Part shown: positions 53,389-64,000 of the stretch, piece by piece | Layout of the letters: each line of letters begins with the position of its first letter | How positions within the stretch are numbered: the stretch's first letter is position 1 | Assembly (NCBI RefSeq): GCF_029784135.1 | Contig: NC_073745.1 | Span: 275,320,166-275,384,165, forward strand | Length of the DNA stretch: 64,000 nucleotides | Direction: 5' to 3' | Source: Toxorhynchites rutilus septentrionalis | Taxonomy: Eukaryota > Arthropoda > Insecta > Diptera > Culicidae | Made by a program: the position numbers and the translations under genes | The notes under the pieces: model-generated | Database searches by the model: none | Told to the model about the DNA's origin: nothing | The model's input: only the letters and a program-made list of their open reading frames with translations

Positions 53389-55634
53389 CCTATGTAATTA
53401 CATAGCCATTTAGGTTGACCAGCAGAATGTCCATGATAAGATTCTAGGTAATAAATCAGTTTAGAATGTTATGTTAGAAATTGCAATAAATACCCTTTAT
53501 TTTATTTATTAAACTTGTGTATGCTATACTAATCCCGAACCATAGATAATTTCTTGATTCCGAATCATTATTCATTATACACCAAACGAAAACAAATACA
53601 TGCTTCTTCCGTTTGGGGGCGATACGATTCATCATTTCGCTACGCGGTGGTCATTTTGCATGCCTTGTGCTGCTCACAATATACACGGCGCCTAGAAATC
53701 TTTTCGCATTGGTTTCGCCGAATCTGACCTAGGCATTGAATTTTACGAAAAGCGCTACGCAAAAATTATTCATGACGAATGAAGCTCTACGGTCAAGTGA
53801 ATGGGTATAAATGGCAACAATTATGCATAATTGGAAAATGATGAGTATCAATGAATGCCCAAAACGGGCCGTTGCTCGCTCCACACTGAATGAGACAAAT
53901 GTCGTTAAGAGATTCCGCACAGAATTATCATTTGCACGAACGAAAGTATGATGGAAGAAGAGGACACTTTTGACAATTCAATTGACAATTGACAGCAATC
54001 TATCGAGTGGATGTCATATTGAGAGAGTAACGATTCATACTCCTATTATGGAGTTGAAAACTTGTATTCTCTTCCGATCAAATTATAATTTATTATTATT
54101 CATTGGGTCAGAGTTTAATAATCTTAATCGATCAACAGAGATGAGTTTCATACTGTCTGGTTCACTGTTTCATCATTAACGATAAGTACCATGAATAAAT
54201 ATAAACGAATCCATTGATTATTCGCTAACGAGGTATCGCTTCAATGAAAAAATGCCCACATGATATGCCATATCATGATGAGAAAGCAAGGATTGCAAGA
54301 AATTTAATTGATAATGGACAGAATATCATGATTTCTGATTGAGAGTGTGAGATGATTTTACACATTCGTGTTACAGCTTCGGATAAAAATAGATTTTTTC
54401 ACATCCTTATCCTAGTCTGGGGCTATTATAAGCCGCTCTAGCCAAGCAACGCTAAGAGAGATCATTAACCAGTGGAAGTGTAAATTGGCGCAAAGAAATT
54501 GAAGCGGTGGAATGTAATAATAGATTGCACCTCAATCGGCAAGCCATTTAGTGCCAGTCTGAAGTTCACGGTGGTGAATTTCTCATTTGAAAAGAACCCA
54601 AAAAAAGGAAAACATGTGAACATTGAGCTGCAAAAACGTTTAAGATTGAAATGATAATTGATTTGATGAGTTGCTTCACGCAGGGGTAACGGTCTTCTAT
54701 CATTTTAGATATTATAATATAAACATATTCTCTTGAACACCGTGTTGTTCTTTCTCATTAGAACGCACAGCTTCAGAATCATACTACGTTGAAATGGTAC
54801 AAGTGTGAACTTCCGTGAGCCATTGATTGCTTTCGTTTATTTTTCGTTCTCGTTTGACACGTGTAGGGTAGTTTGGGCCGATTCAACTTTCTAATCAAAT
54901 CTATTATCTCCTAAGCGATACTTTCTAACTCATACAAGATATATTATACTTTGACATGTTATTCTTCTGACTACTTGTTCAATCATTGCATCTAGTAAAA
55001 TTTTTTTTTTATTTAATAATTTTATTCGGGAAAACAAAAGGTTTTCAATTAAATAAAGTATCCACGTTTATAGAAGGTAATCTAGTAATACATATTAGCG
55101 AGTGTTAGGGTTGAATGTTCATCCCAAAAATGTGACCCAAACGTGGAAGAGGATGGCAGTTCTTTTGTGTGTGAAAACTCTATTTCGAATGATCATTTGG
55201 GTAGGGGTGCCATGATGGAAGGAACACGGTCAATAAATGAACCAGGGGAAATTATGTTATTGGCTAACTTCCAATACTTCGTTCTGAATATTAATTAACC
55301 ATTTCTTTCGTTTCATCAGTTTCCTTCGAGTACAAGATTCAAATTTTGCACATACACTCTGTCCAACTTCTGATTCCCAACACCCTGATTCTATTTCGTA
55401 GCAGCACAAACAGTTAGAATTTAATCAAGATACATTCATACATTGTTGAATGCTTAGAATAAAGTATATTTAACGTCAATTTCGTTCAAAAGAGTTGTTT
55501 GTTTATTTATTGTGCTTAAATGTGATAATTTCAGCTTTCCAGTTTCTATAAGACCACTTCAGAGTTCATAAGTATTATCAATGAAAAATTCAAAACGATC
55601 GACTGATTTACATGTCAAGATTTGGCCATTTCGA
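53389..55634. other. No recognisable gene
   Basis: AT-rich. 'TAGGGTAGTTTGGGCCG' at 54,868 resembles the ends of the TA-flanked pogo-like elements but no partner end was found. Confidence 0.4.
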
Positions 55635-56148
55635 CTAAAAGCCTTGAAAATTCGTGTTGGAATTTACCAAATTGTGCTGAACGGATTTCTCGAAATTTTT
55701 CCATTTTTTGGAAATTGTGACCTTGAGCTCACCACTCGTGGTGTGCCGTTTTCTCTCAGTGTAAATTCTGCGTACAAGGATCCCCCTAAGATTTTCAACA
55801 GGATTCAAGTCTGGAGAGCGAGCCGGCCAATCCAAAAAATTAGGTTTTGGTCCTTTATCCATTGCTTAGTTTACTTGCTGAATAGTAGCATTGTTTTGCT
55901 GAAATGTGAATTTTTTTGTGACGATATCCACGCAAAAACGGTAGGAGAGAGGATTCCAGAACATGTGTGTACTCCTTGAATGATGTGAAAGCTATCTTGA
56001 GCTTTCCGGTTGCACAGAATCCCGCCCAAATCATGCACGAATCTCCACCAAAATTCCTGGTTGAAAAACACTGTTCCTTCTTCCGTAAATCACGCCAATA
56101 CCCATTGAAACCATGAGGACCATACATCAAAACAACTAAATCAAACAA
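55635..56148 (-). pseudogene. Tc1-like transposase C-terminal relic
   Basis: Two overlapping minus-strand frames give the last 170 residues of a Tc1-type enzyme. The first (56148-55855) reads YWRDLRKKEQCFSTRNFGGD, SCMIWAGFCATGKLKI and LLPFLRGYRHKKIHIS, where the second Asp motif should follow but is degraded (AKQCYYSAS). The second (55862-55635) reads FLDWPARSPDLNPVENLRGI, keeping the third catalytic Glu (DD34E type); the usual Trp after ENL is Arg. The first catalytic Asp and DNA-binding region are missing. Confidence 0.8.
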
Positions 56149-56370
56149 CGTAAAATAAAATCATTTGAAAGGTCTTCGCAAAGAAGACGTTTGGCCAAGT
56201 TTGTTTAGACCTGGAAATAAATATGGGCCCATGCATTCCAAAGGTTGTAGCAGCCATCAATGCACAATGGTCCAGGAGATGCATTTAAGTACAAATTAGC
56301 ATTTAGAGCTCGACGGTTATTCTCTAGACAAAAACTGTCTTCGACAAAGTTGTTACATATGAGAGAACGC

Positions 56371-56648
56371 TCGGGGGGTTGGGTCGATTTCCGTTCTAGT
56401 CGGGGGGAATTTTTCGTCAATGAAATCTCCTCCGACTTACCTGTGGTCACGCGTATTCTAGAACTTGCCACTCAGAATGTATTCGACGCGCGTTATTTGG
56501 CATAGACATCTCAACTAAAAATTGAGTGCACCCGTGTTCGGGTTCGATTCCCGCTATGGCCGGGGGATTTTTCGTCAGAGAAATTTCCTTCGACTTGCAC
56601 TGTGGTCACGCGTGTTCTAGAGCTTGCCCCTCGGAATACATTCAAGGC
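56371..56648 (+). mobile_element. tRNA-like SINE, tandem dimer
   Basis: Two units, each with a degenerate tRNA-like start (the second carries a B box in GGGTTCGATTCCCGC at about 56,540), 'TTTTTCGTCA', 'TGTGGTCACGCGT', 'TTCTAGA' and a 3' part ending, in the first unit, with 'CATCTCAACTAAA'. The second unit breaks off at GGCGTG where LINE C begins. No A box could be fixed with certainty. Confidence 0.55.
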
Positions 56649-59395
56649 GTGAGACAAATGAGAGTGATAGCCATACGGAAACCCAACAAGCCGGGTAGCG
56701 ATCACAACTCGTATAGGTCGATTGCAATGTTATCCTGTATTCGTAAATTGTTAGAGAAAATGATTCTACTTCGTTTGGACAAGTGGGTCGAAACGAACAA
56801 TTTGCTGTCAAATACGCAGTTTGGCTTCCGCCGAGGTAAAGGGACAAATGATTGTCTAGCGCTGCTATCTTCTGAAATCCAAATCGCATTTGCTCGCAAA
56901 GAAGAAATGGCTTCCGTTTTTCTCGATATCAAAGGGGCATTTGATTTAGTTTCCATGGAAATTCTCTCAGAGAAGCTTCATAATCGTGGACTTTCACCAA
57001 TTCTCAACAATTTCCTGTACAATTTACTGTCAGAAGAGCACATGATTTTCTCTCATGGCAGCTCGAAATCTTCTCGTTACAGTTTTATGGGCCTACCACA
57101 AGGCTCCTGCCTAAGCCCCCTCTTGTATAGTTTTTACGTCAATGATATGGATGATTGTCTAACTAGAAACTGCACGCTGAGACAACTTGCAGACGATGGA
57201 GTTATTTCCATCACGGGTACTAATTCCGTCGTTCTGCAAAAGTCGTTCCAAGATACCCTGAACAATCTGTTCACGTGGGCCCTCAAGCTGGGTATCGAAT
57301 TCTCTACGGAGAAAACTGAAATGGTCGTTTTTTCTAAGAAGCACGAACCCGCCCAATTCCAGCTTCACATATCCGGCAAAACGATCCAACACTCTATGTT
57401 TTTCAAATACCTGGGTGTATATTTTGATTCTAAGTGTACCTGGGGGAGACACATTGCGTATTTGAAACAGAAATGCCAGCAAAGAATCAATTTTCTCCAA
57501 ACAATTACCGGAACATGGTGGGGTGCCCATCCAGGAGACCTCATTCAGTTGTACAAAACAACGATATTATCAGTGTTAGAATATGTCAGTTTTTTCTTCC
57601 GATCAGTTGCCAGGATTCATATTCTCAAGCTGGAGAGAATACAATATCGTTGCTTGCGTATAGCCATGGGGTGTTTGCATTCGACACATACGATGAGTCT
57701 CGAAGTTTTGGCAGGAGTACCCCCGCTTACTCTTCGGTTCACAGAATTATCCTACAGATTTCTCATCCGTTGCAAGATCATGAATCCATTGGTGATTGAT
57801 AACTTCGAAAATCTACTCCAACTGACTCCTCAGTCAAGTTTTATGTCTTTATACCATAAGTACCTTACCCACGACGTGCACCCTTCACCAGGCATCTCCA
57901 ACCAAGTTTGCTTCCCTTACTTCTGCAATTCCTCTGTCATTTTTTATCTGTCCATGCGACAAAAAATCCATGGAATCCCAGATCACCTACGCTCCGATTC
58001 TATTCCGCCGATATTTTCGGCAGAATATGGGAAAGTTAGATCTGATAAAATGTTCTTTACTGACGGTTCATTCATAAACGGGTCCACTGGCTTCGGCATC
58101 TTCAATGAAAATTCCAGTGCCTCTTTCAAACTCAAAGATCCTTGTTCCGTGTATGTCGCTGAACTGGGTGCGATATATTACGCATTAGGGATCATTGAAA
58201 CATTGCCCATCGACCATTATTTTATTTTTTCAGACAGTCTCAGCTCAATAGAGGCAATCCGCTCAATGAAAGTTGATAAACGCTCATCTTATTTCCTAAC
58301 AAGAATAAGACAACTATTGAGTGTTTTGGTCGAAAAATTATTCAAGATTACCTTAGCATGGGTTCTCTCTCATTGCTTGATTCCGGGGAATGAGAAAGCG
58401 GACTCGCTAGCTAAGGTGGGCGCTTTAGAAGGCACACTTTTTGAAAGGCAAATTGCTTATAATGAATTTTTCCACATTCCTCGTCATTATACGCTCGTAA
58501 GTTGGCAGCGCATGTGGAGTGGTGATGAGTTCGGTCGTTGGTTATACACGATTATCCCTAAGGTCTCGACGAGTGCATGGTTCAAGGGATTGAATGTAGG
58601 TCGTGATTTCATTCGCGTGATATCTCGGCTTATGTCCAATCACTACAACCTAAACGCGCATCTCTATCGCATTGGGCTCGCAGCAAACAATCTTTGTGAT
58701 TGTGGCGATGGCTACCACGACATCGAGCATGTTGTCTGGTCGTGTATCCGGTTCCATGCTGCTCGCTCTCAGCTCTCTAGAGTACTGAGAGCACAAGGCA
58801 GACAATCGGATATCCCCGTCCGGGATATCTTAGGTAGCCGTGATCCTGATCTTCTGCTTCATCTATACCTGTTCCTCAGGAACGCCGATGTCAACGTTTA
58901 ATGATGTTTCCTTCGTTGTATCCCCGTTTCATATCCCTCCTATCCAAACGATAAACTTTTACTTAGTCGCGGCAATACATACACACACTCTTTACAGATA
59001 CACGGGCCAAAGGTTGTGCAGTCCACTGATCATTCAACAAGAGCCAAAGGTTGTACCGCTTATGACAACTCTACACGAGCTGATGATTGCGCCGGCTAGT
59101 GACCATTCTATCCTGGATTCCTCGAGTCGAGAAAGACGCACCACGCTAGATATGGGGGCGTTGCTGATTAATGGTCAGCTGCATCCCAATAGGAAGTATC
59201 CCGTGTCGGGCACACGTACAGAGCATCGAAGACTGCAACATACCAATTATGAGAACACTTGTAATACTAACCTCGAGCCAACCGCGAGTAATCGGTTACA
59301 TATTACTAACATAGTTGTAAGACAAAAATTGTCAAAATATTGGACTACCGGCCCCGTCAGGCTAACGCCACATGTGCCTTAATAAAATATATATG
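56649..59395 (+). mobile_element. LINE C: 5'-truncated copy of the LINE B family
   Basis: From about 56,649 the sequence follows LINE B almost base for base through the reverse transcriptase, RNase H and 3' untranslated region, in the opposite orientation. It ends in 'TTAATAAAATATATA' near 59,390, with AATAAA at 59,381. 5' truncation is the usual outcome of LINE insertion. Confidence 0.9.
56650..58901 (+). pseudogene. LINE C ORF2: reverse transcriptase and RNase H, N-terminus missing
   Basis: The LINE-derived part is open without a stop for about 750 residues: VIAIRKPNKPGSDHNSYRS, FLDIKGAFDLVSME, GLPQGSCLSPLLYSFYVND and LADDGVIS, then FFTDGSFINGS, YVAELGAIYYAL, FSDSLSSIEA and GNEKADSLAK, and the C-terminal CDCGDGYHDIEHVVWSC. 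The endonuclease and the first part of the linker are absent. The frame happens to continue upstream into SINE sequence to an ATG at 56526, giving a 791-codon chimera. RNase H residues at WVLSHCLIPGN differ from LINE B (WVPSHCSIPGN). Confidence 0.88.
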
Positions 59396-59439
59396 TTGGT
59401 AAAAAAAATCCAAAACCTGAAATTTTTGCAAGCGTAGCA

Positions 59440-59690
59440 TTTTTCCAACAATGACTAGCTTAAAAGCTTTAAATTGACCGTCTAAATCGGTTCAGTGGTT
59501 CACAGGTTATGAATTTTTGAAAAATGTCATTTTTGAAAAAAAGGGGAAATGAAAATGGTCACCCTAACAAAAAATAAAAAATACGGGTCTAATAGTTTGC
59601 GATAAAGAACGAAACTACCACTTTTGACGAAAATCTGAGAACCACTATATCGGTTTGGCATGGAATTGGTGAATAGAAACCTCAGTTTGA
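59440..59690. repeat. Repeat R3, copy b
   Basis: Matches 750-960: 'GAAAATGGTCACCCTAAC', 'AATACGGGTCTAATAG', 'CCACTTTTGACGAAAATC', 'GAGAACCACTATATC'. It follows directly on the LINE C tail. Confidence 0.55.
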
Positions 59691-59818
59691 GCAGATTACA
59701 TCACACGAATCTCTGTTAGCAAAAGGACTATAGACTATGCAAAAGTGAAATTTATAATTTCATCGAAAAAATCAAACAGAATCAAACCCAAATCACCTCA
59801 GAAAATACACTAGAACTA

Positions 59819-60272
59819 CAGGTAAACTTCGATATAATGTACATTTCACTTTCAAAATTGTACGTTGTACCGAATTGTACGTTATATCGAAGCATAATCA
59901 AGTACTCACAAACGTACTCTATAATACATTATTGTGTTGCTGTTTTAGTAAAGTTAATGAATAACTTCAATCAGAAGACGAAACCAGCCTTTCTCATGAT
60001 GTTTCCCTTCGTACTGTTGATTAAAGCATGATTCATTTAGAATCCGGAATCACAAAACTATCTGTTTTTCGTGATTGATTGAAGGTACAAAACTTGTTTT
60101 AGCATCACAATACAGATAATTCATTGTTCTATCAGAAAAAAAATATTGAAAAAAATTTTCCTTTACACTTTGGAAATGTGTACGTTATATCGAGGTAAAA
60201 TGTACGTTATATCGAGTGACGTTATATCGAGGGTACGTTATAACGAGGGTACGTTATATCGAAGTTTCCCTG
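59819..60272. mobile_element. Tigger/pogo-like MITE with subterminal repeats
   Basis: The left end CAGGTAAACTTCGATATAA and the inverse of the right end CAGGGAAACTTCGATATAAC match, flanked by TA (59817-59818 and 60273-60274). Within the right 110 bp the motif ACGTTATATCGAGG or a close variant occurs about five times. It is 454 bp with no credible ORF. The end sequence and TA target fit Tigger-type pogo elements. Confidence 0.8.
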
Positions 60273-60419
60273 TACTACATAATTTTCGATAAAAAATTAA
60301 TCTTCCTACACCAATTGGTCAAAACAGCCATCCTAAAGGATATTTCTTCTTGAATTGCGTTAACGTTCCCTGTGGAACTTTTGCCGTCTCAACGTATGCA
60401 TCAACTAGCGTCATTTATT

Positions 60420-60530
60420 AATACTTAGTTGAGATTTCTTAAGCCAAATAACACGCCTTGAATGTATTCCGAGGGGCAAGCTCTAGAATACGCGTGACCA
60501 CAGTGCATGTCGAAGGAAATTTCGATAAAT
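60420..60530 (-). mobile_element. tRNA-like SINE unit, partial
   Basis: In reverse it reads 'TGTGGTCACGCGTATTCTAG', 'AGCTTGCCCCTCGGAATAC', 'TTCAAGGCGTGTTATTTGGC' and 'GAAATCTCAACTAAGTA'. The tRNA-like start is missing. Confidence 0.55.
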
Positions 60531-63500
60531 AGATAGATTGAAATCCATTGTATCAAACCGAATCAATGGAATTGCGACATAACACAAGGTCGACTGCGAC
60601 TGCGGCACAATATCAATATATTCAATATCAATATGCAACAAACATTCATCTTTTCAAAGTTGCATCGGTAGCTTTTATCTGTCATTGCAATACTCTATTT
60701 TCAGTGCAGAAACCTTTGTTCCCCTAACAGAGTATCCATGAATCCCTCCCAACAATGATCATCTTTATGTTACTCCACACCACTCCACTATGCTAATTTC
60801 CTCTTTTTCTCAAGTTCGATAAAACTTATCGTCCGTAGACTATAATTTTCAACGGTACCTTTCGACTTTTAAGGACAGACCATTTAGTGTACACGATAAT
60901 ATAGTAATCATGTTCTAAACGCCGTTCTACATTCGCCATTCATTTTCTTGCCCTAACTGAGCGCGAGATCGTTAAGCATGTGGTAATAAGTTGAACATTT
61001 ATCCGCACGTGTCCCGCACTTGAAGCGTCCAGTGATCCCGGAATATGTCATTCAGGTATGAGGGCTGACGTGGTCACAAGCAAGTACACAAGCAGCACGA
61101 ACCCATCAGGAGATCGTTTCCGGTTGGGAATTCTACCTGAAGGGAATGGTTGGGGCTAGTTGTGCCCATGTTCTCCATTGGATGGAACTCCCCCTCCTGC
61201 CGATCCCTTGTGTTGCATGTCAATAATTTGTCGCGCTGCCTCAGTTAAGTAATATCGACATGATTAGCGCCAGTAACAGGGGACTGAATGAGACTCCAAT
61301 ACGATACTTCAGTTATGATGACTGGATGACAGGGAATGGGGTTTGCTTTATGTCGGAACCAGTTTTGAATTATATTGAGCGTCCCTTTTTTTTTATTTAG
61401 AACAGCTGGGGTTAATTTACAGCATCTAATTATCGTTCGCTGAATTGTTCTTATGCCAGTCTGGTTACGTGACAGGTTTTATCGGAATGAACACCTGTCG
61501 CAACGAGTCAACTATTTCCTCAAGCGTGAGCTGAAGCACTTCGTTGTTACGCTGGAGTGAATTTCAGCAAACATATCGATGCAAATTAGGAACGATAATT
61601 GTTTGGACATCATTTTTAAGGATTGATGTTTATTACACCCGTTTACTGTTCTCGACTTTGCTCCAGTTTCTGTATGACAGTAAATTCTACGCAACAAATG
61701 TCAATTGCAACCACGAACTTGGTCTACCGTAATTTCGCACAGCAATTTCGAAGAGAACGTCAGAATTTGAACTGTACAATTTTTAATGTATCTGGAAGGC
61801 ACAATGTCTATCACGGAGCTCTCGGTTGAATATCCAGTGCCGGGAATCGTTACGATATTCCAGCTATTCGCATGCCGGTGTTGTAATTGCGTTGATTTAT
61901 TAGCCGACAGTAAAACCACTTTAATTCCTACAGCATTTTTACTGGATTGCGGCTTTTATGAAGCAGACCAGGACCTACCACAGAGTGAGGTATAATTGAA
62001 GGTGAGTAAGAATTTTTCAAATTATCTTGAACCGTCATGAGTGTCATCAGTGTTTTCTTCTGCAGAATTCACCATTTAAATTTGGAATAGGGAAGCTCAT
62101 TAGAGGAATATTAGATCTGAATAAAACGATACAATAATTTACTATTTCATATGAATTATGTTTGATTTCATGAAAGTATCACAAAATAATTTAAATGAAT
62201 CTTATTCTGGAAAAACAGGATTCAAAATTCAATTTGTGTCAATGAGTTCAGCCATTGAAAACAGTTCAGTGTATTTGATCAAACAGCAAGAATTTAAAGA
62301 AGAAATGATCCGCTGTTAAACGCTGTTATAATGGATGTATTGAAATAGAATGCCACATGCCACTGTTCGATTAAAGAAGTCTCCGCACGTAACATCCACG
62401 GACATGACAACTGTACATTAACACCTTGTTCGTGACAGAGGATACCGACGGAGTGACACCACGCAGCCTAAGCTGAGCAGGAACCTGCCAGGCCAACCAG
62501 CCAGCGCAAACTTGGCCGCGCGTCATTAACCTGTGCCATGGTCTGTCCAAAACTCGGCGCCGTAGCATATTCGTTTTCAATTTCAAGTTCAATCTGTGTT
62601 CTGGTCTCAGACTGGTAATAAAATAGCTTCTATCACGGCGTGGTATGGTATACAGCAATTTCGTGCCGCGACAAGTTGCGTAATCGTAAAGATAATTTAT
62701 ATGTCGAAGCGTAAAATAGATACCATTTCGGAGCTGTGGCCGCACTTACACGCTCGATCTGTCGACCCTCAATAACGATAATCATAAAACGATTGAGATG
62801 GCCTTTTATGGTGGAGGGGCTTCCCTTTAGGTGGACAATGGGTAATTGTACATTGTGGCTGGTTCATTATCGCGACTAAAATGTTCCTTTCGAGATCAGT
62901 CTCTCGTAGAAGCGAGATATTAATTGGAATCCCTGCGATTTGATCTCGAACAACATCAGTGGTAAGACTATCCTAGTGGCTAATTTGAACTATGTTTTCG
63001 GTAACAGAATCTGTCGATGTTCTGTCCCTTGTAGATCTCATATTACATCGACTTATCGATCCGGATAGAAGCTTTTCTCGAGGACAGGCACTACAACACA
63101 AAGACTCTGTTGTGAGCCTAACTGAAGCAATTAAATTCGGACTCCGTTCAGAAAAGGCGATTAATTCCGGTGCGCATTTAAACGGGCCGAAAACAATAAA
63201 CACAACCCGCCGCGATGCAATCTGCTTGCTCGAGAAACAATTAGTCGATTTTCCCTAAAAGGAAGTCACGAAGAAGTTAAGATCGCAGACAAGAGCAACA
63301 ATATTCAGTCGTGGGCGTTGATATCGCCACCTGGCCACCTCTGTATTATGAGAAGGTGAAAAAACGGAACAAAGCGAGCAGTGTTTCATTTCTCGTGTAC
63401 AAGGCAACGACCTTCTGTTACATAAACGATTGCAACGGAGGGACGACGCACCGCTCTCCTTAAGCATGTTACCACCTGGCTCATCGGCGAAATTATATAA

Positions 63501-63885
63501 CATGTTGATTTGATATACTTACGTTCCCTACAAATGGTGTACCGTGATTCTTTTAATTTGTATTATTTACCTAATGAGATTTATAAAAAAAAACTATCGA
63601 CTATCGAATTTGAATCAGTTCTACACCAAACCATTCATCGCTTGTAAGTTTGTTAGGTTGCGTTGCTGTTTAATATTTATTTATTTATTTTTAATTCAAC
63701 ACCATCCGACTATCTTAATGGTAAAGTCTGCTTCATTTAATATTGGAACAAATTCTTTTGCTCATTGTGGCGCTCCTAGTGGACGGATTTGGAAACTTTT
63801 TTCACCCACGTGTCGGGAAATTCATTACCTTTCACCATGTATTTATGTCATAACACCAAACGATAGCATTTTGTAAACAACCGCC
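60531..63885. other. No recognisable gene
   Basis: Mostly AT-rich, with a GC-richer block at 62400-62760 containing a 124-codon minus-strand ORF of no recognised family. A donor-like GGTGAGTAA lies at 62,000 (plus strand) with no convincing exon before it. No shared repeats or inverted ends were seen. Confidence 0.4.
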
Positions 63886-64000
63886 ATGGAAGCCGAACGG
63901 AGAGATAAAATTGTGCACAGTTTTCTTGAAAATCCATTGTTGTCGGCATCTAAGCTAGCTAAACAGCTTAAAATGCCCAGAAATACCGTATGGCGTGTTA
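63886..64000 (+). CDS. N-terminus of a Tc1/mariner-superfamily transposase, cut by window end
   Basis: From an ATG in good context (CCGCCATGG) 38 codons read MEAERRDKIVHSFLENP, then LSASKLAKQLKMPRNTVWRV. This is the first helix-turn-helix of a transposase similar in layout to the ITmD37E genes (compare SHRQLRKMLNIHHSTVSRVL) but a different family. The catalytic domain, if present, lies beyond the window, so intactness cannot be judged. Confidence 0.6.
   Translation, partial: MEAERRDKIVHSFLENPLLSASKLAKQLKMPRNTVWRV

Noticed and set aside
56526..56560. A tRNA gene at the B-box-like GGGTTCGATTCCCGC
   Set aside because: No acceptor stem or cloverleaf could be drawn around it and the surrounding sequence recurs as a dispersed repeat, so a tRNA-derived SINE is the better reading.
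57159..57799. ORFs of about 120 codons opposite or overlapping the LINE C coding region (similar ones at 22736-23101)
   Set aside because: Shadows of the reverse transcriptase frame; they recur in both LINE B and C only because the DNA is conserved.
62371..62745. 124-codon minus-strand ORF in a GC-richer block
   Set aside because: No recognisable domain, no splice context that fits, and composition is not clearly protein-like. Left as unassigned.
1..64000. Integrated viral sequence (flavivirus- or rhabdovirus-like)
   Set aside because: No frame resembled non-retroviral viral proteins; the only retroelement scraps are LINE and one short Gypsy polymerase fragment.

Overview
This is eukaryotic, AT-rich, repeat-dense DNA that looks like a culicine mosquito (Aedes type) genome. 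The reasons are several copies of an ITmD37E-type Tc1/mariner transposon (a DD37E family first described from mosquitoes), RNase H-bearing I-clade LINEs of the MosquI type, many TA- and TTAA-flanked miniature elements, and long non-coding stretches. The species call is inference. No prokaryotic operon, CRISPR array, canonical tRNA or rRNA gene, or recognisable viral gene was seen. No complete host gene could be identified; only a few candidate exons with splice signals are offered, at low to moderate confidence.

Layout. 0-9 kb: dispersed repeats, a TA-flanked pogo-like element with a psq-like helix-turn-helix remnant (1483-2433), a Ty3/Gypsy reverse transcriptase scrap (about 3.3 kb), a dead DD34D mariner with both inverted ends (3.74-5.05 kb), a 248-bp MITE with a 4-bp duplication (5298-5545), a DUF4817-type transposase N-terminus (5680-6036) and a LINE scrap (7.6-8.0 kb). 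9-14 kb: a decayed CR1/L2/Jockey-type LINE on the minus strand, split by ITmD37E copy 1 (10124-11424) and abutting a second ITmD37E-type gene on the plus strand (13089-13978). 14.2-20.4 kb: LINE A, an apparently full-length I-clade element with both ORFs open (ORF1 508 aa, ORF2 1229 aa). 20.7-26.7 kb: mariner scrap, then LINE B, a related I-clade element with one stop in ORF1 and a frameshift in ORF2. 26.7-30.4 kb: the longest stretch without recognisable transposon coding.

30.4-39.5 kb: two broken transposases, a candidate 179-nt exon beside a 26-bp-stem hairpin (32.5-32.8 kb), then a fold-back-like element (33.1-36.4 kb) with ten 164-bp direct repeats and inverted ends, split by ITmD37E copy 2. 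After that come LINE and maT-like scraps and two more pogo-like elements. 39.5-46.8 kb is mostly unrecognised, with a pogo-like element at 41.1 kb, a TTAA MITE at 44.4 kb and a candidate exon at 45.6 kb. 46.8-49.9 kb: an RTE-like repeat, R2 repeats and ITmD37E copy 3. 50.3-52.0 kb: a terminal-inverted-repeat element with a TTAA element nested inside. 52-55.6 kb: weak plus-strand exon candidates. 55.6-60.5 kb: Tc1 scrap, SINE-like dimer, LINE C (5'-truncated, near-identical to LINE B but inverted), repeat R3 and a Tigger-like MITE. The last 3.5 kb are unrecognised apart from the first 38 codons of a transposase cut by the window end.

Nearly all coding here belongs to selfish elements. LINE ORF1/ORF2 would act together in target-primed retrotransposition, and the transposases would act on the inverted repeats of their own families. 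From 3.9 to 36 kb most transposon coding is on the minus strand.
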